Positions 17,624 to 26,097 of a stretch of DNA of 59,912 bases are shown here, piece after piece (position 1 is the first letter of the stretch; each line of letters opens with the position of its first letter). A model generated the notes under the pieces. The model was not told where the DNA came from. It searched no databases and saw only the letters and a list, made by a program, of their open reading frames with translations. A program made the position numbers and the translations under genes. Where the stretch lies: contig JANXBI010000051.1 of the NCBI GenBank assembly GCA_025060675.1, positions 1-59,912 on the forward strand, in the 5' to 3' direction. Source of the stretch: Candidatus Caldatribacterium sp. (lineage in GTDB: Bacteria; Atribacterota; Atribacteria; Atribacterales; Caldatribacteriaceae).

Positions 17624-18378
17624 GTCGGTATAGCTTGGATGAGGGCATTGTATTGAGGACAGTAGACCTTGGAGAGATTGACCGCATTGTTACTCTCTTC
17701 ACGAGAAGGCGGGGGAAGTTTCAGGCTCTCGCGAAGGGTGCTCGAAAAGTGGGGAACCGTTTTGGGGCCTCTTTGGATTTCTTTTCCTTTTCCGAGTTCC
17801 TCCTCTACACCGCTCGAGGGATGCCTCTCCTTGTCCAAGGGAGGATCAAAAAGGCCTTCCGGGACCTTGTACGAGTACCGCTTCGATGGATGGCAGGAGA
17901 GTATGTGCTCCTCCTTGTTGATCGCCTTTTCCCCTTTGAGAAGCAAGAAGAAGATATTCTTGAGGAAATTCTCTTCCTTTGGGAAGCTTTCCTGCGACAT
18001 GGAAGCGCCGTTGGTGCCCTGCTTTTGCGCTTTCGACTCGATGTGGCTCGTGCCCTCGGAGTGTTTCCAGAACTCTCAAGATGTGTCAGTTGTCGACGGG
18101 AGTTTCACGATGCCTTTCCTTCCTTTAGTATTGCCTTGGGAGGTGTCGTGTGTAGCAACTGTTTGGCCCAAGCGCGAGAGCTCTTCCCCCTCTCTCGAGG
18201 GGAACTTGAGGTTCTCCGGCGTCTTGTTGACATCCCCTTGGGGTATGTAGTAGAGTCACAGGTGGATCCTGAAACCTTCAAGGTACTTGACGTTCTCCTC
18301 TCTCGATACCTTTCGTACCAGGGAGAAGGGAAGGTTTCAGATTTTACCTCCTTTGTGGGGTGTGAACTCTCATGGTGA
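17620..18378 (+). CDS. recO: DNA repair protein RecO
   Basis: 252 residues. The N-terminal OB fold has LDEGIVLRTVDLGEIDRIVTLFTRRRGKFQALAKGARK. The quoted strand is the family hallmark; the key positions are the R-T and D-R-I-V-T-L-F pattern. A C-terminal helical part carries a zinc knuckle CVSC...CSNC (about residues 148-172). RecO loads RecA in the RecFOR pathway. The GTG overlaps era by 4 bases, and the 3' end overlaps the HD-GYP gene by 7. Confidence 0.92.
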   Translation: MSRYSLDEGIVLRTVDLGEIDRIVTLFTRRRGKFQALAKGARKVGNRFGASLDFFSFSEFLLYTARGMPLLVQGRIKKAFRDLVRVPLRWMAGEYVLLLVDRLFPFEKQEEDILEEILFLWEAFLRHGSAVGALLLRFRLDVARALGVFPELSRCVSCRREFHDAFPSFSIALGGVVCSNCLAQARELFPLSRGELEVLRRLVDIPLGYVVESQVDPETFKVLDVLLSRYLSYQGEGKVSDFTSFVGCELSW

Positions 18379-19481
18379 CGCGGCGTGTTCGAAGGGTTCG
18401 TATACCAGTACGCCGGCTTGAAGTTGGTGCGACGATTCCCTTCACCCTCCTCGATGACAACGATCGTGTTCTGCTTTTCCAGGGGCAAACCGTTACAGAA
18501 CAGTTCCTCAAACGCTTGCAACAGCGATCTCTGGAGACGGTAATTGCAGAAATTGTCGAGGAAGTGCGAGAGGAGACGGCAAAAGAAGACGTGTCCTTTG
18601 AAACCAAAGCAAAGACACTCTCTTGTCTTGAGAATACCATGGAAGATCTGGTGAAAGGCCGACCCGTGTCCCTTGAGCCTCTTGAAGAGCATCTTACCGC
18701 TATGCTTGAGGAAATTCGGGCTCATGACGAACTTGTTGTCCCTATTATCCAGCTTAAGCGCCACGACGATTATACCTTTACCCATTCCCTGAATGTTGCT
18801 GTTATTGCTCTGTTCATCGGAAGGTTTATGGAGTTCAGCAGAGAAGAACTCGTACGGCTTGGCCTTGGAGCCCTACTCCATGACCTTGGGAAGCTTATGG
18901 TTCCCCAGGAAATCCTGAAGAAGCCCACTTCCCTCAGCGAGTCCGAACGGCGGATAGTAGAACGACATCCACTGATTGCCAAGCGCCTCCTTGATGGGCA
19001 AAAAGGCGTAGAAGACCTTGTGAAATTTGTGCCTCTTGAACACCATGAGCGCCTTGATGGAAGTGGATACCCTTTGCGTCTTGGTTCTCAGAAAATCCAT
19101 CCTTTTGCCCGAATCGTTGCGGTGGCTGATGTATACGAGGCTTTGACATCAAATCGACCGTATCGGAAAGCCCTCCCTTTTGCGGAAGTCATCGAGTACC
19201 TTATGGGGAACGCGGGATATAAGCTCGACGAAAAAGTTGTGCAAATCTTTGTGGCACGCCTTTCACCTTATCAGGTAGGTGACGTGGTGCGCCTTTCCGA
19301 TGGCCGAGAGGCTGTAGTAAGTCGCCTCAATCCTGTTTTGCCGTTTCGGCCTTATGTGCAGGTTCGTACGTCTGATGGGAGAGGAGGATTCTTCGTTGAG
19401 GAGATTGATTTGGCGCGCTCGCTTACTTTGACCATTGTTGAAGAGATTTCCCTCAAAAGTCGCATTATCCTCCCTTCGTGA
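18372..19481 (+). CDS. HD-GYP domain protein (putative cyclic di-GMP phosphodiesterase)
   Basis: 369 residues. The N-terminal about 120 residues form a DUF3391-like region. The HD-GYP domain follows with H-S-L-N-V-A, LLHDLGKLMVPQEIL, ERHP, PLEHHERLDGSGYP and VADVYEALTSNRPYRKA, so all metal and GYP residues are present. Such proteins hydrolyse c-di-GMP or, in some, cGAMP. A C-terminal about 70-residue tail carries GDVVRLSDGREAVVSRLN. It closes the rpsU operon; overlap with recO suggests co-transcription. The 3' end overlaps the convergent NTPase gene by 17 bases. Confidence 0.9.
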   Translation: MVTRRVRRVRIPVRRLEVGATIPFTLLDDNDRVLLFQGQTVTEQFLKRLQQRSLETVIAEIVEEVREETAKEDVSFETKAKTLSCLENTMEDLVKGRPVSLEPLEEHLTAMLEEIRAHDELVVPIIQLKRHDDYTFTHSLNVAVIALFIGRFMEFSREELVRLGLGALLHDLGKLMVPQEILKKPTSLSESERRIVERHPLIAKRLLDGQKGVEDLVKFVPLEHHERLDGSGYPLRLGSQKIHPFARIVAVADVYEALTSNRPYRKALPFAEVIEYLMGNAGYKLDEKVVQIFVARLSPYQVGDVVRLSDGREAVVSRLNPVLPFRPYVQVRTSDGRGGFFVEEIDLARSLTLTIVEEISLKSRIILPS

Positions 19482-19995
19482 ATGTTGCAACAAGTTGAAT
19501 TACTTGGTTCAAGAGAGCTTCCCGATTTTGTGGGGTTAGAAGGAATCGATGTATCTTTCTCTCTCTAAGGAACTCTCGAACCTGAGGGATCTCAGGAAAG
19601 CAAGCTGTGGCAAGGAGAAAGGGCGTTTCTTCCCAGAGCGCTCTGAGGATTTCCACAAAGCGTTGTGATAAGAACTCCATCTTCCCAAGCTCATCGACAA
19701 GGCATGGAGCGTGGAGTTTTCTAGCTTCTTCGAGTTCTGGTAATGCCACCTTCTCAAATTCCTCGACGAAGACTGCGTATTTCCCCACCCGCCAGGATGA
19801 GGATGTCTCCCGCATAGCAAGTATTCCTCTTTCCCCAGAGAGTGTAACGATGTGGAACCCGGTTCGCACGTTTCTTTCCCTCACTTCTTCGGTGTAGAAG
19901 CCTCGGAAGAACCCCGGGAAACATTCGCTGACACGTCGCACAAGGGTTGTTTTGCCAACCCCCGGCCTCCCAAAGATGAGGACACGCGTGGTCAC
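19465..19995 (-). CDS. Nucleoside-triphosphatase, THEP1 type
   Basis: About 176 residues. Walker A is GRPGVGKTT near the N-terminus, then GFYTEEVRERNVRTGF, the pattern of THEP1/NTPase_1 proteins (human NTPCR relatives), and CLVDELGKMEF as Walker B. The enzymes hydrolyse NTPs slowly and their cell role is unclear. An in-frame GTG exists at 20007, but GTG 19995 has AGGGGTGA about seven bases upstream and is preferred. It is a single gene, divergent from the MBL gene with a 37-base gap. Confidence 0.88.
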   Translation of the reverse strand: MTTRVLIFGRPGVGKTTLVRRVSECFPGFFRGFYTEEVRERNVRTGFHIVTLSGERGILAMRETSSSWRVGKYAVFVEEFEKVALPELEEARKLHAPCLVDELGKMEFLSQRFVEILRALWEETPFLLATACFPEIPQVREFLRERKIHRFLLTPQNREALLNQVIQLVATFTKGG

Positions 19996-20032
19996 TTTAC
20001 GAGTCACCCCTTTTCCGGTATAGTACTCCCTG

Positions 20033-20836
20033 ATGGGGGATTTTATAAAGTTTCTTGGAACAGCGGGAGCGCGTTTTGTTGTTATGAAGCAGCTCCGGGC
20101 ATCAGGTGGGGTCTGGATTGCTTCACAAGGGATAGCACTTCACCTTGATCCTGGGCCTGGAGCCCTTGTTCGAGCACTTTCAAGCCGCCCTCCCCTCGAT
20201 CCGGCAACGCTCTCTGGGGTGATTTTGTCCCATCGCCACCTTGATCATGCGAACGATGTGAACGTTATTCTCGAAGCCATGACCCAGGGAGCTACAAGGG
20301 TTCGGGGGCATCTTTTCCTGCCGAGCGACGCTTTGGGAGAGGAACCTGTGGTTTTCCGGTACCTCAAGGAACAGCTTGAGGGAATCCATGTCCTCCAAGA
20401 GGGTGGTGAGTACGTTATTGATTCCTTGCGTTTCGCAACCCCCTTGCGCCATATTCATGGCGTAGAAACGTATGGATTCAAGTTCTTCTTTCCCCAAGGT
20501 ATCGTTTCCTTCATTACTGACACGCAGTTTACGGAAAAGCTCTTTGCCGCTTATGAGGGAAGCGACGTTCTCGTGGTGCACACTCTACGCCTTGAGCGGA
20601 CCGACCATCCGGATCTTTTGCATTTGAGCGTTCCCGAAGTGGAGCTCCTTCTTCTCCACATCCGTCCTCGCCTTGCCATACTCACGCATTTTGGAATGAC
20701 GATTCTTCGTGCCAGACCCTGGGAAGTTGCTGATCGCCTCGCTGAAAAGTGTGGTCTCCCAGTTATTGCAGCTTACGACGGGCTTGTCCTTGACCTTGCG
20801 ACATTTTCCATTCAGAAGCGCGAGAGCCCAAGGTAG
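20033..20836 (+). CDS. MBL-fold metallo-hydrolase
   Basis: 267 residues of the metallo-beta-lactamase superfamily. GTAGAR is the first strand, LDPGPG follows, SHRHLDHANDVN is the H-x-H-x-D-H zinc motif (about residues 65-73), FITDTQFTEKL carries the bridging Asp, and LTHFGM is the C-terminal His. The pattern is closest to the RNase Z / phosphoribosyl cyclic phosphodiesterase (PhnP-like) branch. The substrate is unknown. The last 25 bases overlap the convergent membrane-protein gene. Confidence 0.85.
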   Translation: MGDFIKFLGTAGARFVVMKQLRASGGVWIASQGIALHLDPGPGALVRALSSRPPLDPATLSGVILSHRHLDHANDVNVILEAMTQGATRVRGHLFLPSDALGEEPVVFRYLKEQLEGIHVLQEGGEYVIDSLRFATPLRHIHGVETYGFKFFFPQGIVSFITDTQFTEKLFAAYEGSDVLVVHTLRLERTDHPDLLHLSVPEVELLLLHIRPRLAILTHFGMTILRARPWEVADRLAEKCGLPVIAAYDGLVLDLATFSIQKRESPR

Positions 20837-21483
20837 AAGCGACTCAGGAACACCGAGAGGTACGCTAAAATCCCTCCTCCAAGGACAGTGTTGATGGCGA
20901 TCCCAGCAAAGGTGGCGAAGCCAAAGAGCCAGAAGAGAAGGTACCCCACAACAAGGAGGAAAAGGGCAAGAACTGTGAAGGTAAAGCATTCTCCAAGGTT
21001 TTCCATAACCAGCTGGAAGCTTTTGCGAATTGCTGTGAAAGGATCATCCCCTTCGGTGACTACTGCTGGGATGGTGAACATGAGGAGAAACCCAAAAACG
21101 AGCCCTGGGAAGAAGAACCAGAATGAGAAAAAGCCTACGAGGAACCCAACGACAAGAGCAGCAAAGGCAACCTCATGGAACCTTCGGGAGAACATGGAGA
21201 AGGCACGCTGAAGGCGTGCCTCGCCTCGAATCTCAAAGTCCCAAAGGAGGAAAGTTATTAAGCCCAGAGCAAGAAGGGCAAGGAAAAAGCCGCAGAGCAC
21301 AAGGAGTATTCCCGTTCCCCACTGGAAAAGGAGCGTAATTCGAGAGAACCTTCGATCCCACACGAGGAAGTTTGCCACACTGACTAAGAACGCTGGGAGG
21401 AGGGTGGCAAGGATAGTTTGAGGGTATCGAGCGAGAAAATCAAGGCTTTTTCGCATTTCCCGCCAGAGATCTACCGTTCCCAT
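20812..21483 (-). CDS. Multi-pass membrane protein of unknown function
   Basis: 223 residues with about six hydrophobic segments, and long cytoplasmic loops rich in Arg and Phe (FEIRGEARLQRAFSMFSRRFHEV). The segment D-P-F-T-A-I-R-K-S-F-Q-L-V resembles the repeated helix-loop of DUF975/GDPD-membrane-domain proteins; that family link is tentative. The ATG at 21483 is chosen because AAGGGGAG lies upstream and the protein starts there with an amphipathic segment; the open frame before it lacks family character. It is divergent from the small membrane protein at 21602. Confidence 0.7.
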   Translation of the reverse strand: MGTVDLWREMRKSLDFLARYPQTILATLLPAFLVSVANFLVWDRRFSRITLLFQWGTGILLVLCGFFLALLALGLITFLLWDFEIRGEARLQRAFSMFSRRFHEVAFAALVVGFLVGFFSFWFFFPGLVFGFLLMFTIPAVVTEGDDPFTAIRKSFQLVMENLGECFTFTVLALFLLVVGYLLFWLFGFATFAGIAINTVLGGGILAYLSVFLSRFYLGLSRF

Positions 21484-21601
21484 AAGAGACTGCTCCCCTT
21501 CTTTTTCCCCTATCTTATCCTCTTTTCTTGGAGAGCGCAAGAATACTTTCTCCAGAGTCACTTTTGGGGTAGAATGGAAAAAACAAGGAGGAGGAGCAAA
21601 A

Positions 21602-21850
21602 ATGGGCACTTTCCTTCGCGTTGTGGGTATTGTTGCTATGTGTTTCGGGATTGCTTTTGCCGCCCTCGTTCTTCTGGGTATGTGGAATTGGATGGAGGCG
21701 CTCAACCAATCCACCACACCTTTCCTTGGCGTGCTTTGGACTGGGAGTTTTGGAGGAGTACTCGGGGGATTTGGGATCTTTGTGGGGGGAGCATCGCTTT
21801 TCTGCCTTGGAACAATCTACAACGACGTGAAGGCTCTACGAGGCCGGTAA
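21602..21850 (+). CDS. Small two-helix membrane protein
   Basis: 82 residues with a hydrophobic segment at about 6-28 and another, Gly-rich, at about 43-72 (GVLWTGSFGGVLGGFGIFVGG in part), ending in a short charged tail. A strong RBS (AAGGAGGAG) eight bases before the ATG supports it as a real gene. No family recognised. It lies directly upstream of the CoA-disulfide-reductase-like gene, with which it probably forms an operon. Confidence 0.7.
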   Translation: MGTFLRVVGIVAMCFGIAFAALVLLGMWNWMEALNQSTTPFLGVLWTGSFGGVLGGFGIFVGGASLFCLGTIYNDVKALRGR

Positions 21851-21863
21851 AGGGGTGGTGGGT

Positions 21864-23579
21864 GTGGGGAAGCGTGTGGTTATTATTGGTGGTGTGGCTG
21901 GTGGTCCGAAAGTCGCCGCAAAGCTTCGCCGTCTCGATCGGGATGCGGAAATTACTATTCTTGAGCGGGGAAAATTTCTCTCCTATGCGGGGTGTGGTCT
22001 CCCGTACTATGTAAGTGGGGAAGTCAAGGAGTACCGGGAGCTTATGGAAACACCGGTGGGTGTGCTTCGGGATCCGGAGTTCTTCGAGAAGCTCAAGGGT
22101 ATAAAGGTGTACAATCGTACCGAGGCAATCCGAATTGACCGGGAGAAAAAGGTGGTCGAAGCTCGGAGAATAGATACTGGGGAAATCCTGACCTTTCCTT
22201 ACGACTACCTGGTACTTGCCACCGGTGCCAAACCTTCTTTCCCATTTATCAAGGCTGTTGACCTTGAGCATCCTGAAGTATCAATGAGTGCAAGGGATTT
22301 GGGACATGTCTATACGCTCCATGGGATTGAAGACGCTGAGGCAATCCGCTGGACAATCCAAGAGAGACTTGCTAAGAAGGCGGTCATCATCGGTGGAGGG
22401 CTCATCGGTATGGAGATGACCGAGAGTCTAGTTAAAAGTGGCCTTGAGGTGACGGTTATCGAGATTCTCCCAGAGATTCTCCCTATTCTTGATGAAGATA
22501 TGGGAATTCTAGTGCGCCGCTACTGCCAGTCCCAGGGGGTCCAAGTTCGGGTTGGGGAGCGGGTGGAAATGCTCGAGGGCCGAGGAGGTGTGGTTCAGAG
22601 AGTGCTCACCGACAAGGGCGCATACGAAGCGGACATCGTCATTGTAGCTACAGGCTTTCGTCCTAACACGGATCTTGCACAACGAGCAGGCCTGGCCATA
22701 GGGGAAACAGGGGGTATTAAGGTAGACTGTTTCATGCGCACAAGTGACCCCTTTATTTACGCGGTGGGAGATTGCGTTGAGATTGCGAATCTTGTCTGTG
22801 GGAAAGCGGCGTACATGCCCATGGGATCTTTAGCGAACAAGGAGGGACGGGTAGCGGCTATCAATATCGCAGGGGGAAACGAAGTTTTTCGGGGTGCTTT
22901 GAATTCGGTCATTTTTAAGCTCTTTGAGTATACTGTTGCTCGTACAGGTCTTACCGTTCGCCAGGCCCAAGAGCTTGGGTACGACCCAGAGTACGCCCTT
23001 GTTCCTGCCCCAGATAAAGCTCACTACTTTCCTGGAGCAAGGCAGGTTATCACGAAACTCGTGGCCGATCGACGAAGTGGTAAGCTCCTTGGAGCCCAAA
23101 TTATTGGCCGTGGAGATGTGACAAAGAGCATTTACACCATTGCCACAGCGCTCTACTACGGAGGAGTGGTTGACGACCTTTCGAGTCTTGACCTTCCCTA
23201 CGCCCCACCGTATGCTTCAGCGATTGACAATATCTGCGTAGCAGCTAATGTCTTGCGAAATAAAATAGAAGGGAAGATGGTCGGTATCTCGCCTCATGAA
23301 GTGGAACGAAAACGCAAGCGTGGTGACGACTTTATCCTCCTTGATGTGCGGACGCCCAAGGAATACGAGAAGGTTCGCATCCCAGGAAGTACTCTTGTGC
23401 CCCTTGGCACACTTCCCCAAAGACTCCAGGAGCTCCCCAAAGACAAGGAGATTATTACTTTCTGTGCGGTAAGCTTACGGGGCTATGAGGCATCGCTCAT
23501 TCTACGACATGCGGGCTTCAGAGACGTTAAAGTGATGGACGGAGGTATTGCCTGTTGGCCCTATGAGCTTGAGTCGTAA
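21864..23579 (+). CDS. CoA-disulfide/persulfide reductase with C-terminal rhodanese domain
   Basis: About 571 residues. The N-terminal FAD motif is IIGGVAGGPKVAAKLRR. The single redox Cys lies in SYAGCGLPYYVSG, the CoA-disulfide reductase / Npsr active site. The NADH motif is VIIGGGLIGMEM, the second FAD motif is IYAVGDC, then comes a dimerisation domain. The last about 100 residues are a rhodanese domain with LLDVRTPKEYEKVRIPGS and the catalytic loop FCAVSLRG. Members reduce CoA or polysulfide disulfides with NAD(P)H and are common in anaerobes dealing with sulfur or oxygen stress. GTG 21864 is preferred over GTG 21855, which falls in the Shine-Dalgarno stretch. Confidence 0.92.
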   Translation: MGKRVVIIGGVAGGPKVAAKLRRLDRDAEITILERGKFLSYAGCGLPYYVSGEVKEYRELMETPVGVLRDPEFFEKLKGIKVYNRTEAIRIDREKKVVEARRIDTGEILTFPYDYLVLATGAKPSFPFIKAVDLEHPEVSMSARDLGHVYTLHGIEDAEAIRWTIQERLAKKAVIIGGGLIGMEMTESLVKSGLEVTVIEILPEILPILDEDMGILVRRYCQSQGVQVRVGERVEMLEGRGGVVQRVLTDKGAYEADIVIVATGFRPNTDLAQRAGLAIGETGGIKVDCFMRTSDPFIYAVGDCVEIANLVCGKAAYMPMGSLANKEGRVAAINIAGGNEVFRGALNSVIFKLFEYTVARTGLTVRQAQELGYDPEYALVPAPDKAHYFPGARQVITKLVADRRSGKLLGAQIIGRGDVTKSIYTIATALYYGGVVDDLSSLDLPYAPPYASAIDNICVAANVLRNKIEGKMVGISPHEVERKRKRGDDFILLDVRTPKEYEKVRIPGSTLVPLGTLPQRLQELPKDKEIITFCAVSLRGYEASLILRHAGFRDVKVMDGGIACWPYELES

Positions 23580-24159
23580 CAGATGGTTTATCATCCTCCT
23601 TTTCTGTGGGGTGGGGTTTGCCATTGTTGCCCTCCTTTCCTCCTTCTCGTTGCGTTCTACTCCCTCTGGGGAAGAGGTTAGAGCTTCTAAGAGGGCGACT
23701 TTGGCCTCCTTCCCCATTACCAGCAAAGGAATACGTATTCGAGGATGGGAAAAGGGTGTGCTTCGTTTCCTCCTCGAAGCTGAAACGATGGAGCTTGACA
23801 AAGGAGGGACCATGGGGAAATGCACTGGGGGGGTTAAGCTCTGGGTTTTTCGAGACGACGGAAGCGTTCAAGCAGTCTTAGAGAGTAAGGAGGCTTTCTT
23901 CAATCTTCATCAGCGGAACATTCGTCTCCTTGAGGGAGTCACTGTGGTGTCTTCTTCTGGAGATCGTCTTGAGACGGAAGAACTTTTCTACTTTAACGAG
24001 AGGAAGCTCATCCAAACGGATTCTCGGGTCCGAGCGTACGTGGGAGGTCATTTCCTCGAAAGTGAGGGTTTTCGAAGTGACGTGGATTTCGAAAACCCCG
24101 AGTTTTTCAGAGTCGTCCAAGGCACATTTCGTCTGGAATCCGCTTCACCGAAAAGATAA
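23563..24159 (+). CDS. lptC: LPS export periplasmic protein LptC-like
   Basis: About 198 residues: an N-terminal membrane anchor (about residues 7-27, WFIILLFCGVGF onward) and an extracytoplasmic beta-rich domain with repeated strand patterns (VLRFLLEAETMELDKGG, RLLEGVTVVSSSGDRLETEELFYF in part, ESEGFRSDVDFENPEF). This is the OstA/LptC jellyroll pattern, with GDRLETEEL as the most typical stretch. LptC passes lipopolysaccharide from LptBFG toward LptA, so it implies an outer membrane. No other lpt gene is here. The start is uncertain (ATG 23563 or TTG 23548). The last 53 bases overlap the convergent zwf gene. Confidence 0.75.
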   Translation: MSLSRNRWFIILLFCGVGFAIVALLSSFSLRSTPSGEEVRASKRATLASFPITSKGIRIRGWEKGVLRFLLEAETMELDKGGTMGKCTGGVKLWVFRDDGSVQAVLESKEAFFNLHQRNIRLLEGVTVVSSSGDRLETEELFYFNERKLIQTDSRVRAYVGGHFLESEGFRSDVDFENPEFFRVVQGTFRLESASPKR

Positions 24160-25459
24160 CCTCCGGAGTGACAATGTTTTCCCAGTAGCGACACAACCTT
24201 GGTGGGCTTTCCTCAAGAAATGCGAGGAGTTTTTCGGTTACCTTCCATGATTCTCGGACAAATGACGAATCGGGGAAAAGAGTTCGGTCATTATGGAGGA
24301 AGTCGTAGAGGATGTTCTCGTATGCTTCAGGGCTTTTAGCTTGAAAGGACCCCGAAGTGGTGAAGTTCAGCCGCACGGGAACAGAGTCAAGACCTCGACC
24401 TGGCTTCCGCACAAAGAGCAAGAGGTCGATGCGTTCCTCAGGTTGAATTTCGATGTAGAGCGTGTTCGGTGGGAAACCTACAGAATTGAAGAGTACCTCA
24501 ATACAAGATCGTTTTGTCGCTAGCTTCTTGCCGCTTGCAAGGTAGAAAGGCACGTTCTTCCAACGTTCTGTGTCGATGAAGACAGGGAAGCAGAAGAAGG
24601 TCTCTCGACGCGAGTGTTCGTTACCCACCTCATCCCGGTAACTTGCGTACTGTCCAAGCTCGATGAGACGGTTCTCTGGAAAGCGCAGGGATGTGAGGAG
24701 TTTGGCCCGCTCTTGAGCGAGATGGGCGAAGAAACGGTTGCACTCCCTTCGGTCTTCATCGCAAAGCGGGGGAACATCGACCGCAAAGAGAGTGAGCATC
24801 TGTAGGAGATGGTTCTGGAAAATATCCCGAATAGCTCCAGTTTCTTCGTAAAATGTCGCTCGTTCCCCTACCCCTTCCTCCTCGAAAATACCAATACGAA
24901 CTTCGCTGACGAATTCCCAGGACAAGAGTCGCTCAAGGAAAGGATTTTCGGCCTTAAGGATGATAAGGTTTTGCACTGTACCTTTGCCGAGGTAGTGGTC
25001 AACGTAGAAAACGTGGTCTTCTGGGAAGAGACTTTTGAGGCTGGCCTCAAGGCGGAGGAAATCCTCGTAACTCTTTCCAAAAGGCTTTTCGAGGGCTATA
25101 AAGAGTTCTTGGTTTCGGGACGAGGCGATTTCCCTGACGCAGGCAATGGCTTGGTGGTACAGGGAAGGGAGTGTCGCAAGGTAAAAGTAGAGTGGGCCTT
25201 CTTTGAGAAGAGGTGAAAGCTTTAAGGCGAGATCTCTCGGGTGAGCGAGATCTCCTTGGAGGTACACGAGGCGTTCGAACAAGGGGGAGTGTTTAGGGAG
25301 GAACGGAGCGATGAAGGCCTGATATGACGCGGTATCTTTCACACGGCGTCCCAGGGCAACAACGGTAAACTCTTCCTCCAGGGAGAGACGAGCAAGGGCT
25401 GGGAGTATTCTCCGAGTGAAGAGATTCCCTGTAGCGCCAAAGACAATCAATGTCCGCAT
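24107..25459 (-). CDS. zwf: Glucose-6-phosphate 1-dehydrogenase
   Basis: 450 residues, somewhat shorter than usual (about 480-500). The NADP motif is FGATGNLFTRRILPAL (family G-A-S/T-G-D-L-A-x-R-K-L). The substrate-binding EKPFGKS segment and the signature DHYLGKGTVQN (family R-I-D-H-Y-L-G-K-E-x-V-Q-N) with its catalytic His are present. It oxidises glucose-6-P to 6-phosphogluconolactone. The Asp of the usual G-D-L-A is Asn here, and the Glu after Y-L-G-K is Gly, so it is a divergent member. It is the last gene of a minus-strand operon with DUF72, SDR and cyclase genes. Confidence 0.87.
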   Translation of the reverse strand: MRTLIVFGATGNLFTRRILPALARLSLEEEFTVVALGRRVKDTASYQAFIAPFLPKHSPLFERLVYLQGDLAHPRDLALKLSPLLKEGPLYFYLATLPSLYHQAIACVREIASSRNQELFIALEKPFGKSYEDFLRLEASLKSLFPEDHVFYVDHYLGKGTVQNLIILKAENPFLERLLSWEFVSEVRIGIFEEEGVGERATFYEETGAIRDIFQNHLLQMLTLFAVDVPPLCDEDRRECNRFFAHLAQERAKLLTSLRFPENRLIELGQYASYRDEVGNEHSRRETFFCFPVFIDTERWKNVPFYLASGKKLATKRSCIEVLFNSVGFPPNTLYIEIQPEERIDLLLFVRKPGRGLDSVPVRLNFTTSGSFQAKSPEAYENILYDFLHNDRTLFPDSSFVRESWKVTEKLLAFLEESPPRLCRYWENIVTPEVIFSVKRIPDEMCLGRL

Positions 25460-25462
25460 AGA

Positions 25463-26083
25463 TCACATTCGTACGAGGAGCGCTCGGGCTGGCGCGCCAT
25501 CCCCGCTTTGGACTTTCAAAGGGAGAGCGATGAAGAAGTAGAATCCCGGGGGGACATCTCGCAGGAAAAGCCCTTCCACGATGACAAGACCTTGTTCAAG
25601 GAGTATTCGGTGCGTGGGATGACCCGGCTGGTTCCGTTCAATCCCTAAGGCATCAATACCAACACCCTTGAGATTTTTCCGGGCAAGGAACATCGCTCCA
25701 CGTTCTGTAAGGTACACAAAATCGTCACGGGAGAGATCGGTAAAGGAGTTATCCGTCTTCAAGAGCACAAAGTGTCCGGGGAAGAGGAGGTTTTCAAAGG
25801 GCATAAGGTTGTTCTCGTCTATGGCAGGGCTATTGAGAATTTCAAGGACTAATGCTGGTCCCATGAATTTTGCAAGGGGTATTCGGTCAATGGAGATTTC
25901 TGAGGGAAGCATATGGAGTGGTGCGTCAATGTGCGTCCCCGTGTGGCTTTCAAGAGTGAGACGAATCTCGTTTGCCCCTTCTTCAAGAGTTCGAATTCGC
26001 TCGATTTTGGGTTGTTTCTCCCTCCTTCCCCGATAAGTAGGCATATCCTCAGCGATGGCGAGGGAGACATCAATGATTTCCAC
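25463..26083 (-). CDS. Cyclase-family metal hydrolase (arylformamidase/isatin hydrolase-like)
   Basis: 206 residues of the cyclase family (PF04199). The metal motif is SHTGTHIDAPLHM (H-x-G-T-H-x-D-x-P-x-H) at about residues 50-62, and the C-terminal VEGLFLRDVPPGFYFFIALPLKV follows the usual family ending E-x-L-x-x-L/D-x-V-P-x-G-x-Y. Members hydrolyse cyclic amides, formamides or lactone-like compounds. GTG 26083 with GGAGGAAAG upstream is the likely start. Placed between an SDR and zwf, it might open a sugar lactone, but that is inference only. Confidence 0.82.
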   Translation of the reverse strand: MEIIDVSLAIAEDMPTYRGRREKQPKIERIRTLEEGANEIRLTLESHTGTHIDAPLHMLPSEISIDRIPLAKFMGPALVLEILNSPAIDENNLMPFENLLFPGHFVLLKTDNSFTDLSRDDFVYLTERGAMFLARKNLKGVGIDALGIERNQPGHPTHRILLEQGLVIVEGLFLRDVPPGFYFFIALPLKVQSGDGAPARALLVRM

Positions 26084-26097
26084 CGTCTTTCCTCCTT

